Assembly (NCBI RefSeq): GCF_000430885.1
Contig: NZ_AUMW01000001.1
Coordinates: 1-64,000, forward strand
DNA: 64,000 nt
Direction of reading: 5' to 3'
DNA from: Desulfotruncus alcoholivorax DSM 16058
GTDB lineage: Bacteria > Bacillota > Desulfotomaculia > Desulfotomaculales > Desulfallaceae
The notes under the pieces were generated by a model. It searched no databases. It was not told where the DNA came from and saw nothing but the letters and a program-made list of their open reading frames with translations. This document shows, one piece after another, positions 17,268-25,395 of the stretch. The number at the start of each line of letters is the position of its first letter. Position 1 is the first letter of the stretch. The translations under genes and the position numbers were made by a program.

Positions 17268-17297
17268 CCTTAAAATAGCAGTCAAAAACAATATATT

Positions 17298-19028
17298 TTA
17301 CATCTCTATTTGGTACTGTTTAATTTTTTTATACAACCAGGCCCGGGAAATACCCAAAAGCTTGGCTGATTGCAGTTTGTTGCCGCCTGTACTTTCCAAC
17401 GCTTCAATTAATGCATCTCTTTCCACGGTTTCCAGCAAAGTGGGCAGGGTTTTGTTGGCACTGCTTACTTTAGGCTTTTTAACAGTATGATCAGCCTGGT
17501 CAACAAGGTAGGACGGCATGTGGCTCAGCTCAATTTCATCATTTTCAACCAGGTTAAAAGCCCTTTCAATAATATTTTCCAATTCACGCACATTACCAGG
17601 CCAACTGTACCGTTCAAACAAATCCAGTACTTTCTGGCTTACTCTGTTAATTTTTAAAGAAAAATCACGGTTAAACTTATTTATGAAATGGTTTACCAAG
17701 CCGGGGATGTCTTCAAGCCTTTCGCGCAAAGGCGGGATCTGAATATTTACCACATTTAGCCGGTAATATAAATCACGGCGGAACTTTCCTTCCGCAATCA
17801 AATCTTCAAGCTTGCGATTGGTTGCAGCAATGATTCTGACATCCACTTTCTGGGTCTTGGCGTCACCCAATCTTTCTATTTCTTTATCCTGAAGCACCCT
17901 GAGTACCTTTGCCTGCATCGAAAGCGGCATATCACCTATTTCATCAAGGAAAATTGTGCCCCGGTGGGCCAGTTCGAATTTTCCTGCCTGCCCGCCTTTC
18001 CTCGACCCCGTAAAAGCTCCCTCCCTGTAGCCGAATAACTCCGACTCCAGGAGGTTTTCAGGAATTGCGGCGCAGTTAACCTTAATAAATGGCCCCCCGG
18101 CCCTTGGCGACAGCGTGTGCACGGCATGGGCAAAAAGCTCCTTGCCTGTGCCGCTTTCCCCGGTAATTAATACTGTTGAGGGCCCACGAGCTACTTTACG
18201 CACTATTTCTTTTTGTTTATTGATGACTTGACTGGCTCCTATAATGTCGTCCAAAGAATACCGTGCTTGCTCATCATGCTTTACTGGTTTAGCTTGCTTG
18301 TCCTTAATTGCAATTGATGCCAGGCTTTGCAAATCATGATAAATAACTCTTCCTACAGTACCTTCAATTTTGCCATTGTTTAAAACCGGATAACAGCTGA
18401 CCAGTACATTGTTATGATCAAATTTAATGATTTCGTTATGCTGTGACTGCCCGTCAATCTGCAAGAAATGCACTTTTGTTTCCGGTAAAATTTCAGTGAT
18501 ATGCCGGTTTATCATTTCAGCAGGGTTTTTTTTAAGCAAATCGGCCATGGCCCTGTTGGTAAAGTTAACGTAGCCATCACTGCTGATAGAAATATAACCT
18601 TCTTGAGTATTATCAAATATTGCTTCTAAAATATTTTTTTCTTTTTTTACTTTGTCCAGCTCCGATGCCAGTTGATGCAGTTCTGTGATCTCCTGTGCAA
18701 CACCTATGGCCCCTACAATTCTTTTATCCTTGATTATCGGGGTTCTGTTAACTATAAAAAGAGAATTTCCCAGGACAAATTTGCGGCCTATATGTGACTT
18801 GCCGGTTTTCAGTACTTTTACCAGGCCGGTATAAGGGATCACCTTGGATACCGGTTTGCCCAGCGCCTGCTCCGCTGCTATGCCAAACAGTCTTTCACAG
18901 GTATGATTAAAAATTGTGATGCAGCCATGATGGTCAATAGCTATTACCAGGTTGGCTATACAGTCAAAAATTGAATTTTGATCTCCCATGGGTGGAATTT
19001 CTTTTACCAGATTGCTCTTAAGGGACAT
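17298..19028 (-). CDS. Sigma-54-dependent PAS/AAA+/Fis transcriptional activator
   Basis: A 576-residue enhancer-binding protein. Two PAS domains lie at about 18-120 and 130-240. The AAA+ domain at about 262-490 carries Walker A G-E-S-G-T-G-K-E (290-297), the sigma-54 contact loop G-A-F-T-G (337-341), G-T-I-F-L-D-E-I-G-D and R-R-D-L-Y-Y-R-L. A Fis-type helix-turn-helix ends the protein (A-K-L-L-G-I-S-R-A-W-L-Y-K-K-I). It should sense a small ligand or redox state through PAS and activate RpoN promoters. SD AAAGGGGAG lies before the ATG. No clear -24/-12 target promoter is found nearby, so the regulon is unknown. It forms a single-gene unit with its own terminator. Confidence 0.95.
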   Translation of the reverse strand: MSLKSNLVKEIPPMGDQNSIFDCIANLVIAIDHHGCITIFNHTCERLFGIAAEQALGKPVSKVIPYTGLVKVLKTGKSHIGRKFVLGNSLFIVNRTPIIKDKRIVGAIGVAQEITELHQLASELDKVKKEKNILEAIFDNTQEGYISISSDGYVNFTNRAMADLLKKNPAEMINRHITEILPETKVHFLQIDGQSQHNEIIKFDHNNVLVSCYPVLNNGKIEGTVGRVIYHDLQSLASIAIKDKQAKPVKHDEQARYSLDDIIGASQVINKQKEIVRKVARGPSTVLITGESGTGKELFAHAVHTLSPRAGGPFIKVNCAAIPENLLESELFGYREGAFTGSRKGGQAGKFELAHRGTIFLDEIGDMPLSMQAKVLRVLQDKEIERLGDAKTQKVDVRIIAATNRKLEDLIAEGKFRRDLYYRLNVVNIQIPPLRERLEDIPGLVNHFINKFNRDFSLKINRVSQKVLDLFERYSWPGNVRELENIIERAFNLVENDEIELSHMPSYLVDQADHTVKKPKVSSANKTLPTLLETVERDALIEALESTGGNKLQSAKLLGISRAWLYKKIKQYQIEM

Positions 19029-19123
19029 TGCTCACTCCCCTTTCACCGGCAAGTGGAGAATATTAAAAATATTCAACAAAAAAAACACAATTTCCTGCTA
19101 AAAATCATTTAATAAGCTGTTCT

Positions 19124-20116
19124 TTATTTGTGTTGATGGTCATGAAAACGGCAGGAACAACCATGAAGATTGGCTGATTTAGCAGGTTTAATCTCACCGG
19201 CAGCTTTTTTGACCAAATCATTGATATTCATTTCACTGACAAAGATCTGTTGATCATCTTTATTTTTCAAAAATATATTCAGGGTATTTTTAATATTGTC
19301 AACCGTAACTTCTGTTTCATCAAGAGCGGACAGTGCCTTGGCCCAATCAATAGTTTCGGCAATAGAGGGCTTTTTTCGCAAATTAAGATTGTTCCTGATA
19401 TAATTGGCAATATTGGCTATTTGTTTTGTTATCTCCAGCCCTGCCTCAGGCACTTTAACCTGCAGAATGCGCGACTCTTTCTCTATGGACGGAAAATCAA
19501 TGTAAAGGTATACACAGCGCCTTTTCAGACCGTCCGAAAGTTCCCTTTCGCCATTGCTGGTAAGTACAACGATTGGAATATGCCTAGCCTTTACGGTACC
19601 CAATTCCGGAATGGAAACCTGGAAATCAGAAAGGACTTCAAATAAAAATGCTTCAAATTCTGCTTCTACCTTATCAACTTCATCAATAAGCAAAACAACT
19701 TGCTTTTCAGATCTGATTGCCTGCAACAAAGGCCTTTCCAGCAAATAATCTTCACTGAAAAGATTGCGTTCTATGATTGGGGACATTTCTGCTAAGGAAG
19801 TGTGTCCCCTTTCCTCTATACTACCGGGCTCTGTATCCCGAGACAGTTGTATTTTTATTAATTGCCTTTGATAATTCCACTCATAAAGGGCCTTATTTTC
19901 ATCTAATCCTTCATAGCACTGCAAGCGAATCAAATCTGTATTAAATATTTTTGCCAAAACCTTGGCAATTTCTGTTTTTCCAACCCCCGGGGCACCTTCT
20001 ACCAGCAATGGTTTGCCCAGTTTTAAAGCCAAGAAGACAGTAATAACCAGCTCATCATCGCAAATATAGCCTTCGTTTTCCAATGAAGTTTTAAGTTCTT
20101 TAATCGTTAGGTCCAT
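19124..20116 (-). CDS. MoxR-type AAA+ ATPase with an in-frame repeat insertion
   Basis: A 330-residue MoxR/RavA-like ATPase. Walker A is G-A-P-G-V-G-K-T (41-48), Walker B is V-V-L-L-I-D-E-V-D-K near residue 145, sensor 1 is V-L-T-S-N-G-E-R-E-L-S-D, and the arginine finger lies in G-L-K-R-R-C-V-Y-L-Y. The C-terminal lid ends in a Cys/His-rich tail (H-G-C-S-C-R-F-H-D-H-Q-H). Residues 101-114 (E-E-R-G-H-T-S-L-A-E-M-S-P-I) are encoded by a family B repeat inserted without frameshift. They fall in a loop before the N-L-F-S-E-D segment. MoxR proteins are chaperone-like ATPases that usually work with VWA-domain partners, but no such gene is adjacent here. trmL ends 21 bases upstream, suggesting co-transcription with trmL and nth. 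Confidence 0.92.
   Translation of the reverse strand: MDLTIKELKTSLENEGYICDDELVITVFLALKLGKPLLVEGAPGVGKTEIAKVLAKIFNTDLIRLQCYEGLDENKALYEWNYQRQLIKIQLSRDTEPGSIEERGHTSLAEMSPIIERNLFSEDYLLERPLLQAIRSEKQVVLLIDEVDKVEAEFEAFLFEVLSDFQVSIPELGTVKARHIPIVVLTSNGERELSDGLKRRCVYLYIDFPSIEKESRILQVKVPEAGLEITKQIANIANYIRNNLNLRKKPSIAETIDWAKALSALDETEVTVDNIKNTLNIFLKNKDDQQIFVSEMNINDLVKKAAGEIKPAKSANLHGCSCRFHDHQHK
19776..19814. repeat. Family B palindromic repeat inside the moxR-like ORF (B2)
   Basis: ATTGGGGACATTTCTG, a short spacer and AAGTGTGTCCCCTTTCC. It has the same core as the intergenic copies at 12940 and 51906. The host frame stays open across it and it encodes residues 101-114 of the ATPase. Confidence 0.9.
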
Positions 20117-20137
20117 ATTTATTCCTCCATATCCAGT

Positions 20138-20602
20138 TTACCTAAGACCGCAAAAATTGTTTTGCCTCAACGCTTCAAAAAGTACAATTGCCACCGAGTT
20201 GGAAAGGTTTAAAGACCTGGCGTTGTTGAGCATGGGAATGCGTATACAGCTATCTTGATGGTTATTAATGATCTGATCGGGCAAGCCTGCTGTTTCCTTC
20301 CCGAAAACAAGGAAATCGTTTGGCCCGTATGCCACCTCTGTGTATAGTTTATTTCCCCGGGTGGTTGCAAAATGGAAACTGTATTCCGGGTATGCCTCAA
20401 AAATTTCCTGTAAGCTATCATGATAATGGATGGTTAACAGATGCCAGTAATCAAGCCCGGCCCTTTTTAAATGTTTGTCGTCAACGGAAAACCCAAGGGG
20501 TTTTACCAGGTGCAGTTCAGCGCCCGTAACCGCGCAAGTTCTGGCAACGTTACCAGTATTTGCCGGTATTTCCGGTTCCACCAGTACTAAATGCATGCTC
20601 AT
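20138..20602 (-). CDS. trmL: tRNA (cytidine(34)-2'-O)-methyltransferase TrmL
   Basis: A 154-residue SPOUT (SpoU-like) methyltransferase of the TrmL/YibK type, which 2'-O-methylates the wobble base of leucine tRNAs. The N-terminal L-V-E-P-E-I-P-A-N-T-G-N-V-A-R-T-C matches the family, and the knotted C-terminal motifs are F-G-K-E-T-A-G-L-P and I-P-M-L-N-N-A-R-S-L-N-L-S-N-S-V-A. Its ATG overlaps the nth stop by 4 bases, giving an operon of the CoA-binding gene, nth, trmL and the MoxR-like gene. Confidence 0.95.
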   Translation of the reverse strand: MSMHLVLVEPEIPANTGNVARTCAVTGAELHLVKPLGFSVDDKHLKRAGLDYWHLLTIHYHDSLQEIFEAYPEYSFHFATTRGNKLYTEVAYGPNDFLVFGKETAGLPDQIINNHQDSCIRIPMLNNARSLNLSNSVAIVLFEALRQNNFCGLR

Positions 20603-21240
20603 ATCTCCCTGTCAGCCTTTTTGCCTTGTTGATATTTACAAAATTTTTTAACTGGACAATGATCGCATTTCGGTACCCTGGAAGTACATATGGTACGGCC
20701 AAACTGAATCAAACGGTGGTGCCAGTTACCTCTTTCCTTCTCAGGTATTAATTCAATCAAGTCATTTTCCACTTGAAGCGCAGTGTTGCCGCCGGACAAG
20801 CCCAGCCTTCTTGAAACCCGGTAAACGTGAGTATCTACAGGAAAGGTTGGCTTATTGTATGCAATATTTAATACCACATTAGCGGTTTTTCGCCCAACTC
20901 CAGGCAGTGACTGCAACTCAATAAGATTATCCGGAACTTTTCCCCCGTACTTTTCAACCAGTATGCGGGATGTTTTTATTATATGCAAGCTTTTATTACG
21001 GTAAAGGCCGCAGCCCTTTATCTCTTTTCCCAGCTGTTCCGGGGTAAGGTTGGCAAAGTCCCGGGGTGTTCGATACTTGGCAAACAGGTTGGCAGTCGTT
21101 TTATTAACCTGCTTGTCCGTGCACTGCGCGGACAAAATAACCGCCAGCAGCAATTCAAAAGTGCTATTAAAGTTTAATGTCGGACCAATATCCGGCAGCT
21201 CACGGGCGAGGATTTTTAAAATTTCCTGTTTATTGACCAT
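20599..21240 (-). CDS. nth: Endonuclease III (DNA glycosylase/AP lyase)
   Basis: A 213-residue endonuclease III that excises oxidised pyrimidines. Its helix-hairpin-helix L-P-G-V-G-R-K-T-A-N-V-V-L carries the catalytic lysine, V-D-T-H-V-Y-R-V contains the catalytic aspartate, and the C-terminal [4Fe-4S] loop has C-x6-C-x2-C-x5-C spacing (C-T-S-R-V-P-K-C-D-H-C-P-V-K-K-F-C). The length is normal. It overlaps the CoA-binding protein gene by 11 bases and trmL by 4. Confidence 0.97.
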   Translation of the reverse strand: MVNKQEILKILARELPDIGPTLNFNSTFELLLAVILSAQCTDKQVNKTTANLFAKYRTPRDFANLTPEQLGKEIKGCGLYRNKSLHIIKTSRILVEKYGGKVPDNLIELQSLPGVGRKTANVVLNIAYNKPTFPVDTHVYRVSRRLGLSGGNTALQVENDLIELIPEKERGNWHHRLIQFGRTICTSRVPKCDHCPVKKFCKYQQGKKADREI

Positions 21241-21652
21241 TCTTTATCAGTCTCTGATGTTCTACTTTAATACACTTATCCATAATCATAGCAATCCCTT
21301 GCAATGCTGCCAACTTTGCGCACTCCTCGTTCTCAATGCCCAACTGCAGCCAAATCGTCCCGGGCTTTTTAGTTAAAGCTTCCTCCACAACCGGCAATAC
21401 CAGATCACTTCGTCTAAAAACGTTCACAATATCAATTTTACCAGGTACTTCAAGTAAGCTGGTGTATGCCTTTTGATTAAGCACTTCTTTCGCTCTGGGG
21501 TTGACAGGTATAATTTTATAACCGTTGTCAATCATATATTGGGCAACCATATAACTGTCGCGATGAGGTTTATCTGACAGCCCAACTATCGCAATAGTTT
21601 TGCTTTGCATTAATATTTGTCTGATTTGGTCGTCGCCAGGGTTTGTAAACAT
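21230..21652 (-). CDS. CoA-binding domain protein (YccU-like)
   Basis: About 140 residues of a CoA_binding_2 Rossmann fold: I-A-I-V-G-L-S-D-K-P-H-R-D-S-Y near the N-terminus, then Y-K-I-I-P-V-N-P-R-A, then V-N-V-F-R-R-S-D and I-W-L-Q-L-G-I-E-N. This resembles the N-terminal domain of ADP-forming acyl-CoA synthetases but stands alone. The role is unknown, possibly CoA-thioester sensing. ATG at 21652 is preferred over a TTG one codon upstream, with GGGGG about 9 bases before it. It is the first gene of the operon with nth and trmL. The 21656-21930 gap holds AT-rich sequence with no clear element. Confidence 0.88.
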   Translation of the reverse strand: MFTNPGDDQIRQILMQSKTIAIVGLSDKPHRDSYMVAQYMIDNGYKIIPVNPRAKEVLNQKAYTSLLEVPGKIDIVNVFRRSDLVLPVVEEALTKKPGTIWLQLGIENEECAKLAALQGIAMIMDKCIKVEHQRLIKNGQ

Positions 21653-21930
21653 CAATAAATACCCCCGTTCCCTTTCAATTGCTCAAACGCTCAATTCCTC
21701 TAGTTCTATATTTAAAATTTTATACCTGCACACATAAATAGACAAATTTAATAAATTGTTTCATATAAGCAAAACAAAAAAATTATAAACAAAAAAGGTT
21801 ATGGCAATAATAAAAAAGGCTTTAAATCAAAAACCACTATGCCGCGGAATGCTTATCATCATTAATCTTCCCGCCGGTTTTTATTTTTTTGACAGCATTG
21901 TTGAATCCATTTAAAAGGAGGTTTTTACAA

Positions 21931-22665
21931 TTGGGCGTCATTTTTAACTTGGCAGTGGGAGTGGTTTTGGTTCTATTGCTCCTAACCGTTATTTTATGGT
22001 CCGCCAAAATTAGACGCAAACCGGTGCAGAAAAAGCCACAGGTGCCGGTTTTTCAAGAAGAGTTGGCTGAAGAAGTAGCCTTCCCAGTTTCACAATCTGA
22101 TTCGGCACCAAAAGTTTCAAAACAACCTATCCCGGAAATACCATGGCACTATGGCATAGACAGGCTGGTGCTGATGGTTCGGGACCCTAACTGGATATAT
22201 GCCTACTGGGAAATAACAGCCACAAAACAGGAGGAATTTAATGAGCAGTTCGGACCCGAAGCATGGAGTTCTTCCCGCCCGGTGCTCAGGGTTTATGATG
22301 TTACGGGCGTGGAGTATTTTAATGGTAATAATGCCAATGATTATTTAGATATTTCCATTAATGACTACACTGATAGCTGGCATATCGAGGTAGCCCGCCC
22401 CAATTCATCTTTTTGTGTCGATGTGGGTAGAGTAATGCCGGACGGAAGATTTATCACCATATTAAGATCCAATATAGTAAAGACCCCCAGTTTAAGCATT
22501 TCAAATTTGCTTGACGAAGAGTGGATGTGGATTGAAGGAATATACCGGTCCATTACCAACTTGCGCATGGGCAGTTCCCCCATGATAACTGAAGAAACAA
22601 GCCAGGGTTTGGGAATTATTCCCCTGGGAATCAGCTCACCCGGCATGCCTGATAAAAAGCATTGA
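21931..22665 (+). CDS. Membrane-anchored DUF4912 domain protein
   Basis: About 244 residues. The TTG at 21931 follows AGGAGG by 9 bases; the frame is open from 21889, but no Shine-Dalgarno supports that ATG. One N-terminal membrane segment (V-I-F-N-L-A-V-G-V-V-L-V-L-L-L-L) is followed by a charged linker and a DUF4912 domain (about 80-210). The domain contains D-R-L-V-L-M-V-R-D-P-N-W-I-Y-A-Y-W-E-I and W-H-I-E-V-A-R-P-N-S-S-F-C-V-D-V-G. DUF4912 proteins occur beside glycogen branching enzyme genes in clostridia and may bind carbohydrate (inference). It lies directly upstream of the GH57 gene with overlapping frames. Confidence 0.88.
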   Translation: MGVIFNLAVGVVLVLLLLTVILWSAKIRRKPVQKKPQVPVFQEELAEEVAFPVSQSDSAPKVSKQPIPEIPWHYGIDRLVLMVRDPNWIYAYWEITATKQEEFNEQFGPEAWSSSRPVLRVYDVTGVEYFNGNNANDYLDISINDYTDSWHIEVARPNSSFCVDVGRVMPDGRFITILRSNIVKTPSLSISNLLDEEWMWIEGIYRSITNLRMGSSPMITEETSQGLGIIPLGISSPGMPDKKH

Positions 22666-22691
22666 ATTTGATGATAAAGGAGAATGTTATT

Positions 22692-24275
22692 TTGGCCAAT
22701 GGTTTTTTATGTTTTGTGCTACATGCGCATTTACCTTTTGTAAGACACCCCGAATACGAATATTTTTTGGAAGAGAGATGGCTTTTTGAAGCCATAACGG
22801 AAACCTATGTACCCTTAATAGAAAAATTTGACGAACTTGTAGACGAAGGTATACCGTTTCGTTTAACTTTTTCCGTATCACCAACACTGGTAAGCATGCT
22901 TACGGATGGCCTGCTGCAGCAAAGGTATCTGAAATACATTGACAACCTGATAGAGCTGGCACATAAAGAAACAACCCGCACTTCCGGTACTGAATTTCAC
23001 CCGATAGCATTGATGTACCGGGACAGGCTGTTAAAGATAAAGCATATATACACTGACAAATACCAGTTCAACCTAATCAACGCTTTGGCCAAATTGAAGC
23101 ACCTGAACAGGCTTGAAGTAATTACCTGCGCGGCAACCCATGGCTTTCTGCCGTTAATGATTCATCCTGAAGCTATACGGGCCCAAATAGGTGTTGCTGT
23201 AGACATTTATAACAAACATTTTGGTGAAACCCCGGTTGGCTTCTGGCTGCCCGAATGTGCCTACTCCGAGGGTGTTGACAGTATATTAAAAGAGTTCGGC
23301 ATAAAATATTTTTTAACTGACACGCATGGAGTGCTGTTTGCCTCACACAGGCCCAAATTCGGTATCTATGCGCCCATCTATTGTCCAACCGGGGTAGCGG
23401 TGTTCGGGCGCGATATGGAGTCTTCCAAGCAGGTTTGGAGCTCAAATGAAGGTTATCCGGGTGATTTTGATTATCGCGAATACTACCGTGATATCGGGCA
23501 TGACCTTGAATACGGTTATATTCAGCCTCATATTCATCCTGACGGAATCAGGGTAAATACTGGTTTAAAATATTTTAGAATAACCGGTAAAGATAATCAT
23601 AAAGAACCTTATAACAGAGAAAATGCCTTGCGTAAAGCAGATATTCATGCGGGAAACTTTTTATTTAACCGCGAGCACCAAATTAAACACTTATGTTCAC
23701 TGATGGACAGGGAACCTATCATTGTTGCACCTTACGATGCGGAATTGTTTGGACACTGGTGGTTTGAAGGTCCCGAGTGGCTAAAAAGCGTGCTGCGTAA
23801 AGCCTATTACGATTTTGACCTGATTGAGACCATCACCCCTGGAGATTACCTGAAAAAATATCCCTGCAACCAGGTTGCCCGGCCCTGCCCGTCAACCTGG
23901 GGCAACAAAGGTTATAACGAAGTTTGGCTATGCCGGGAAAACGATTGGATTTACCGTCATCTCCATATAGCCGCCGGGCGCATGATTGAGCTTGCAAGCA
24001 ACCACCATCACAGCGGCGGACTGACAGAAAGGGCATTAAAGCAAGCGGCCAGGGAACTTTTGCTGGCACAGAGCAGCGACTGGGCCTTCATTATGAACAC
24101 GGGTACAATGGTGGAATACGCAATACTCAGGACCAAACAGCATATACACAACTTTTTGGCACTTTACGACCAAATAAAATCTAATTACATCGACGCAGGA
24201 ATGTTAGCTGAGTTGGAAAACAAAAATAATATTTTCCCCGACATAGACATTAACTATTATAACAAAGCAGTATAA
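22692..24275 (+). CDS. GH57 1,4-alpha-glucan branching enzyme (DUF1957)
   Basis: About 527 residues of the GH57 family with a C-terminal DUF1957 domain, the branching enzyme type that introduces alpha-1,6 links into glycogen. It begins G-F-L-C-F-V-L-H-A-H-L-P-F-V-R-H-P. The nucleophile glutamate is in G-F-W-L-P-E-C-A-Y, and the acid/base aspartate is probably in A-P-Y-D-A-E-L-F-G-H-W-W-F-E-G. S-S-D-W-A-F-I-M lies near the C-terminus, as usual. The frame is open from 22662, but I choose TTG 22692, 9 bases after AAAGGAG. It is co-transcribed with the DUF4912 gene and followed by a terminator at 24320. Confidence 0.93.
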   Translation: MANGFLCFVLHAHLPFVRHPEYEYFLEERWLFEAITETYVPLIEKFDELVDEGIPFRLTFSVSPTLVSMLTDGLLQQRYLKYIDNLIELAHKETTRTSGTEFHPIALMYRDRLLKIKHIYTDKYQFNLINALAKLKHLNRLEVITCAATHGFLPLMIHPEAIRAQIGVAVDIYNKHFGETPVGFWLPECAYSEGVDSILKEFGIKYFLTDTHGVLFASHRPKFGIYAPIYCPTGVAVFGRDMESSKQVWSSNEGYPGDFDYREYYRDIGHDLEYGYIQPHIHPDGIRVNTGLKYFRITGKDNHKEPYNRENALRKADIHAGNFLFNREHQIKHLCSLMDREPIIVAPYDAELFGHWWFEGPEWLKSVLRKAYYDFDLIETITPGDYLKKYPCNQVARPCPSTWGNKGYNEVWLCRENDWIYRHLHIAAGRMIELASNHHHSGGLTERALKQAARELLLAQSSDWAFIMNTGTMVEYAILRTKQHIHNFLALYDQIKSNYIDAGMLAELENKNNIFPDIDINYYNKAV

Positions 24276-24579
24276 CTGGAAATATTTATATACAGTTGTA
24301 AACGATTATTTACATTTATAATAACCTCAAAAGGGGTTATTTTTTTTATATAAATGTATATTTTTTAAAATTTTCAGTCTTGTGTAAACATTCGTACTAA
24401 TATTTTAATTTTAACAATATTAATTTTAACGACTATTTTGCTTATTGGATGTGAGCATGGTTTTTGCATATTATTTATTGTGAAGTAAAGGGGCATATTT
24501 TACAAAGGTGGAGGTGGTAGCAGGTTTAATTGGCTCTCAATTCTGAAAATTTAAACTTTAAAATCAAGGAGGTTGTTTA
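24276..24579. other. Gene-free stretch between GH57 gene and acetate transporter
   Basis: This AT-rich stretch holds one intrinsic terminator (24320-24350) and the Shine-Dalgarno AAGGAGG of the transporter. I see no riboswitch, tRNA or ORF with a ribosome site. A TTTTTGCA at 24461-24468 resembles the -12 half of a sigma-54 promoter, but the -24 half is poor. Confidence 0.6.
24320..24350 (+). terminator. Intrinsic terminator of the DUF4912-GH57 unit
   Basis: AATAACC pairs with GGTTATT around CTCAAAAGG and is followed by a run of eight T. Confidence 0.88.
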
Positions 24580-25197
24580 ATGTCTCAAGGACACGCTGCT
24601 AATCCAGGACCCGCAGGGCTGGTTGCCCTTGCAATGGCATGTTTTACTTTTTATGCGGTTCATACCGGTAAAGTTGAGGCCACATGCATACCCCTGCTAG
24701 GCGTTTGGCTGCTTGGTGGATTCATTGTACAAGTTATTGTCGGCGTTATGGAGCTAAACCATGGCAATGTTTTAGGCGGCAATATTTTTACCTTCTTCTC
24801 GGCCTTTTTTATGTTTGCAACAGGGGGAGAACTTATTGTTAAATTTTTAGCCGGAGTATACAAATGGCCGGCATTGGATGCCCGTATCGACGGATGGGCC
24901 TGGCTTGCACTGGCCATTGCACTGGTAACCTGGACGCCGGGGTACTTTAAGTCCCCGCTCAGTCTTCTTGCGGTAGTTCTGGCTTTGGATATTGCCGTGC
25001 CGGTTGTGGCTCTGATGGACTTGGGAGTTATCGGCCATGAATGGCATGCTGTATCCGGAAACTTCCTTTTGATTGCCGGCATTTTCGGTCTTTACACTTC
25101 CACCGGCGTGGTGCTCAATACGGTGTTTGAAAGGACCATTATACCATTGGGGGGGCCGCTGGTTAAACCCAAGTCGACTGCCACACTGGCTAAATAG
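24580..25197 (+). CDS. Acetate uptake transporter, AceTr family (SatP/GPR1/FUN34)
   Basis: A 205-residue membrane protein with six hydrophobic segments and the family N-P-x-x-x-G-L motif at the start of helix 1 (A-N-P-G-P-A-G-L-V-A-L). W-L-L-G-G-F-I-V-Q follows, then G-N-I-F-T-F-F-S-A-F-F, and later F-G-L-Y-T-S. These proteins form hexameric acetate/succinate channels or proton symporters. The ATG is preceded by AAGGAGG. The stop TAG at 25195 is immediately followed by a second TAG that begins a family A repeat. It is single-gene, in a polysaccharide-metabolism neighbourhood. Confidence 0.93.
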   Translation: MSQGHAANPGPAGLVALAMACFTFYAVHTGKVEATCIPLLGVWLLGGFIVQVIVGVMELNHGNVLGGNIFTFFSAFFMFATGGELIVKFLAGVYKWPALDARIDGWAWLALAIALVTWTPGYFKSPLSLLAVVLALDIAVPVVALMDLGVIGHEWHAVSGNFLLIAGIFGLYTSTGVVLNTVFERTIIPLGGPLVKPKSTATLAK

Positions 25198-25299
25198 TAG
25201 GGGCGGACGACTCTGTCCGCTGCTTCGCTTATGATATTCTTATGGTGATTTTACCATTGCATGTATTTTGTAGGGGCGGACAGGGTCGTCCGCCCCTAC
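25198..25299. repeat. Two family A palindromic repeat copies (A1, A2)
   Basis: A1 (25198-25220) is a half-degenerate copy starting right at the transporter stop codon. A2 (25270-25299) is a perfect copy, GTAGGGGCGGAC-AGGGTC-GTCCGCCCCTAC. Other copies lie at 34615, 45013 and 59055. Confidence 0.9.
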
Positions 25300-25302
25300 T
25301 TT

Positions 25303-25393
25303 ATTGGGGACATACCTCCGACCCCAAACTCTATTGGGGACATACCTCCGTCCCCCAAATTATGACCCCAAAGAGGAGGTGTGTCCCCATTCC
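25303..25393. repeat. Composite family B repeat (B3)
   Basis: Two TTGGGGACATACCTCCG units in tandem are followed by AGAGGAGGTGTGTCCCCATTCC, which can pair with either. It directly follows repeat A2 and ends 2 bases before the stop codon of the converging sugar nucleotidyltransferase gene. Confidence 0.9.
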
Positions 25394-25395
25394 TA

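Noticed and set aside
24453-24468. Possible sigma-54 promoter before the acetate transporter
   Set aside because: The -12 TTTGCA is good, but the -24 element lacks the GG dinucleotide, so the match is not better than chance.
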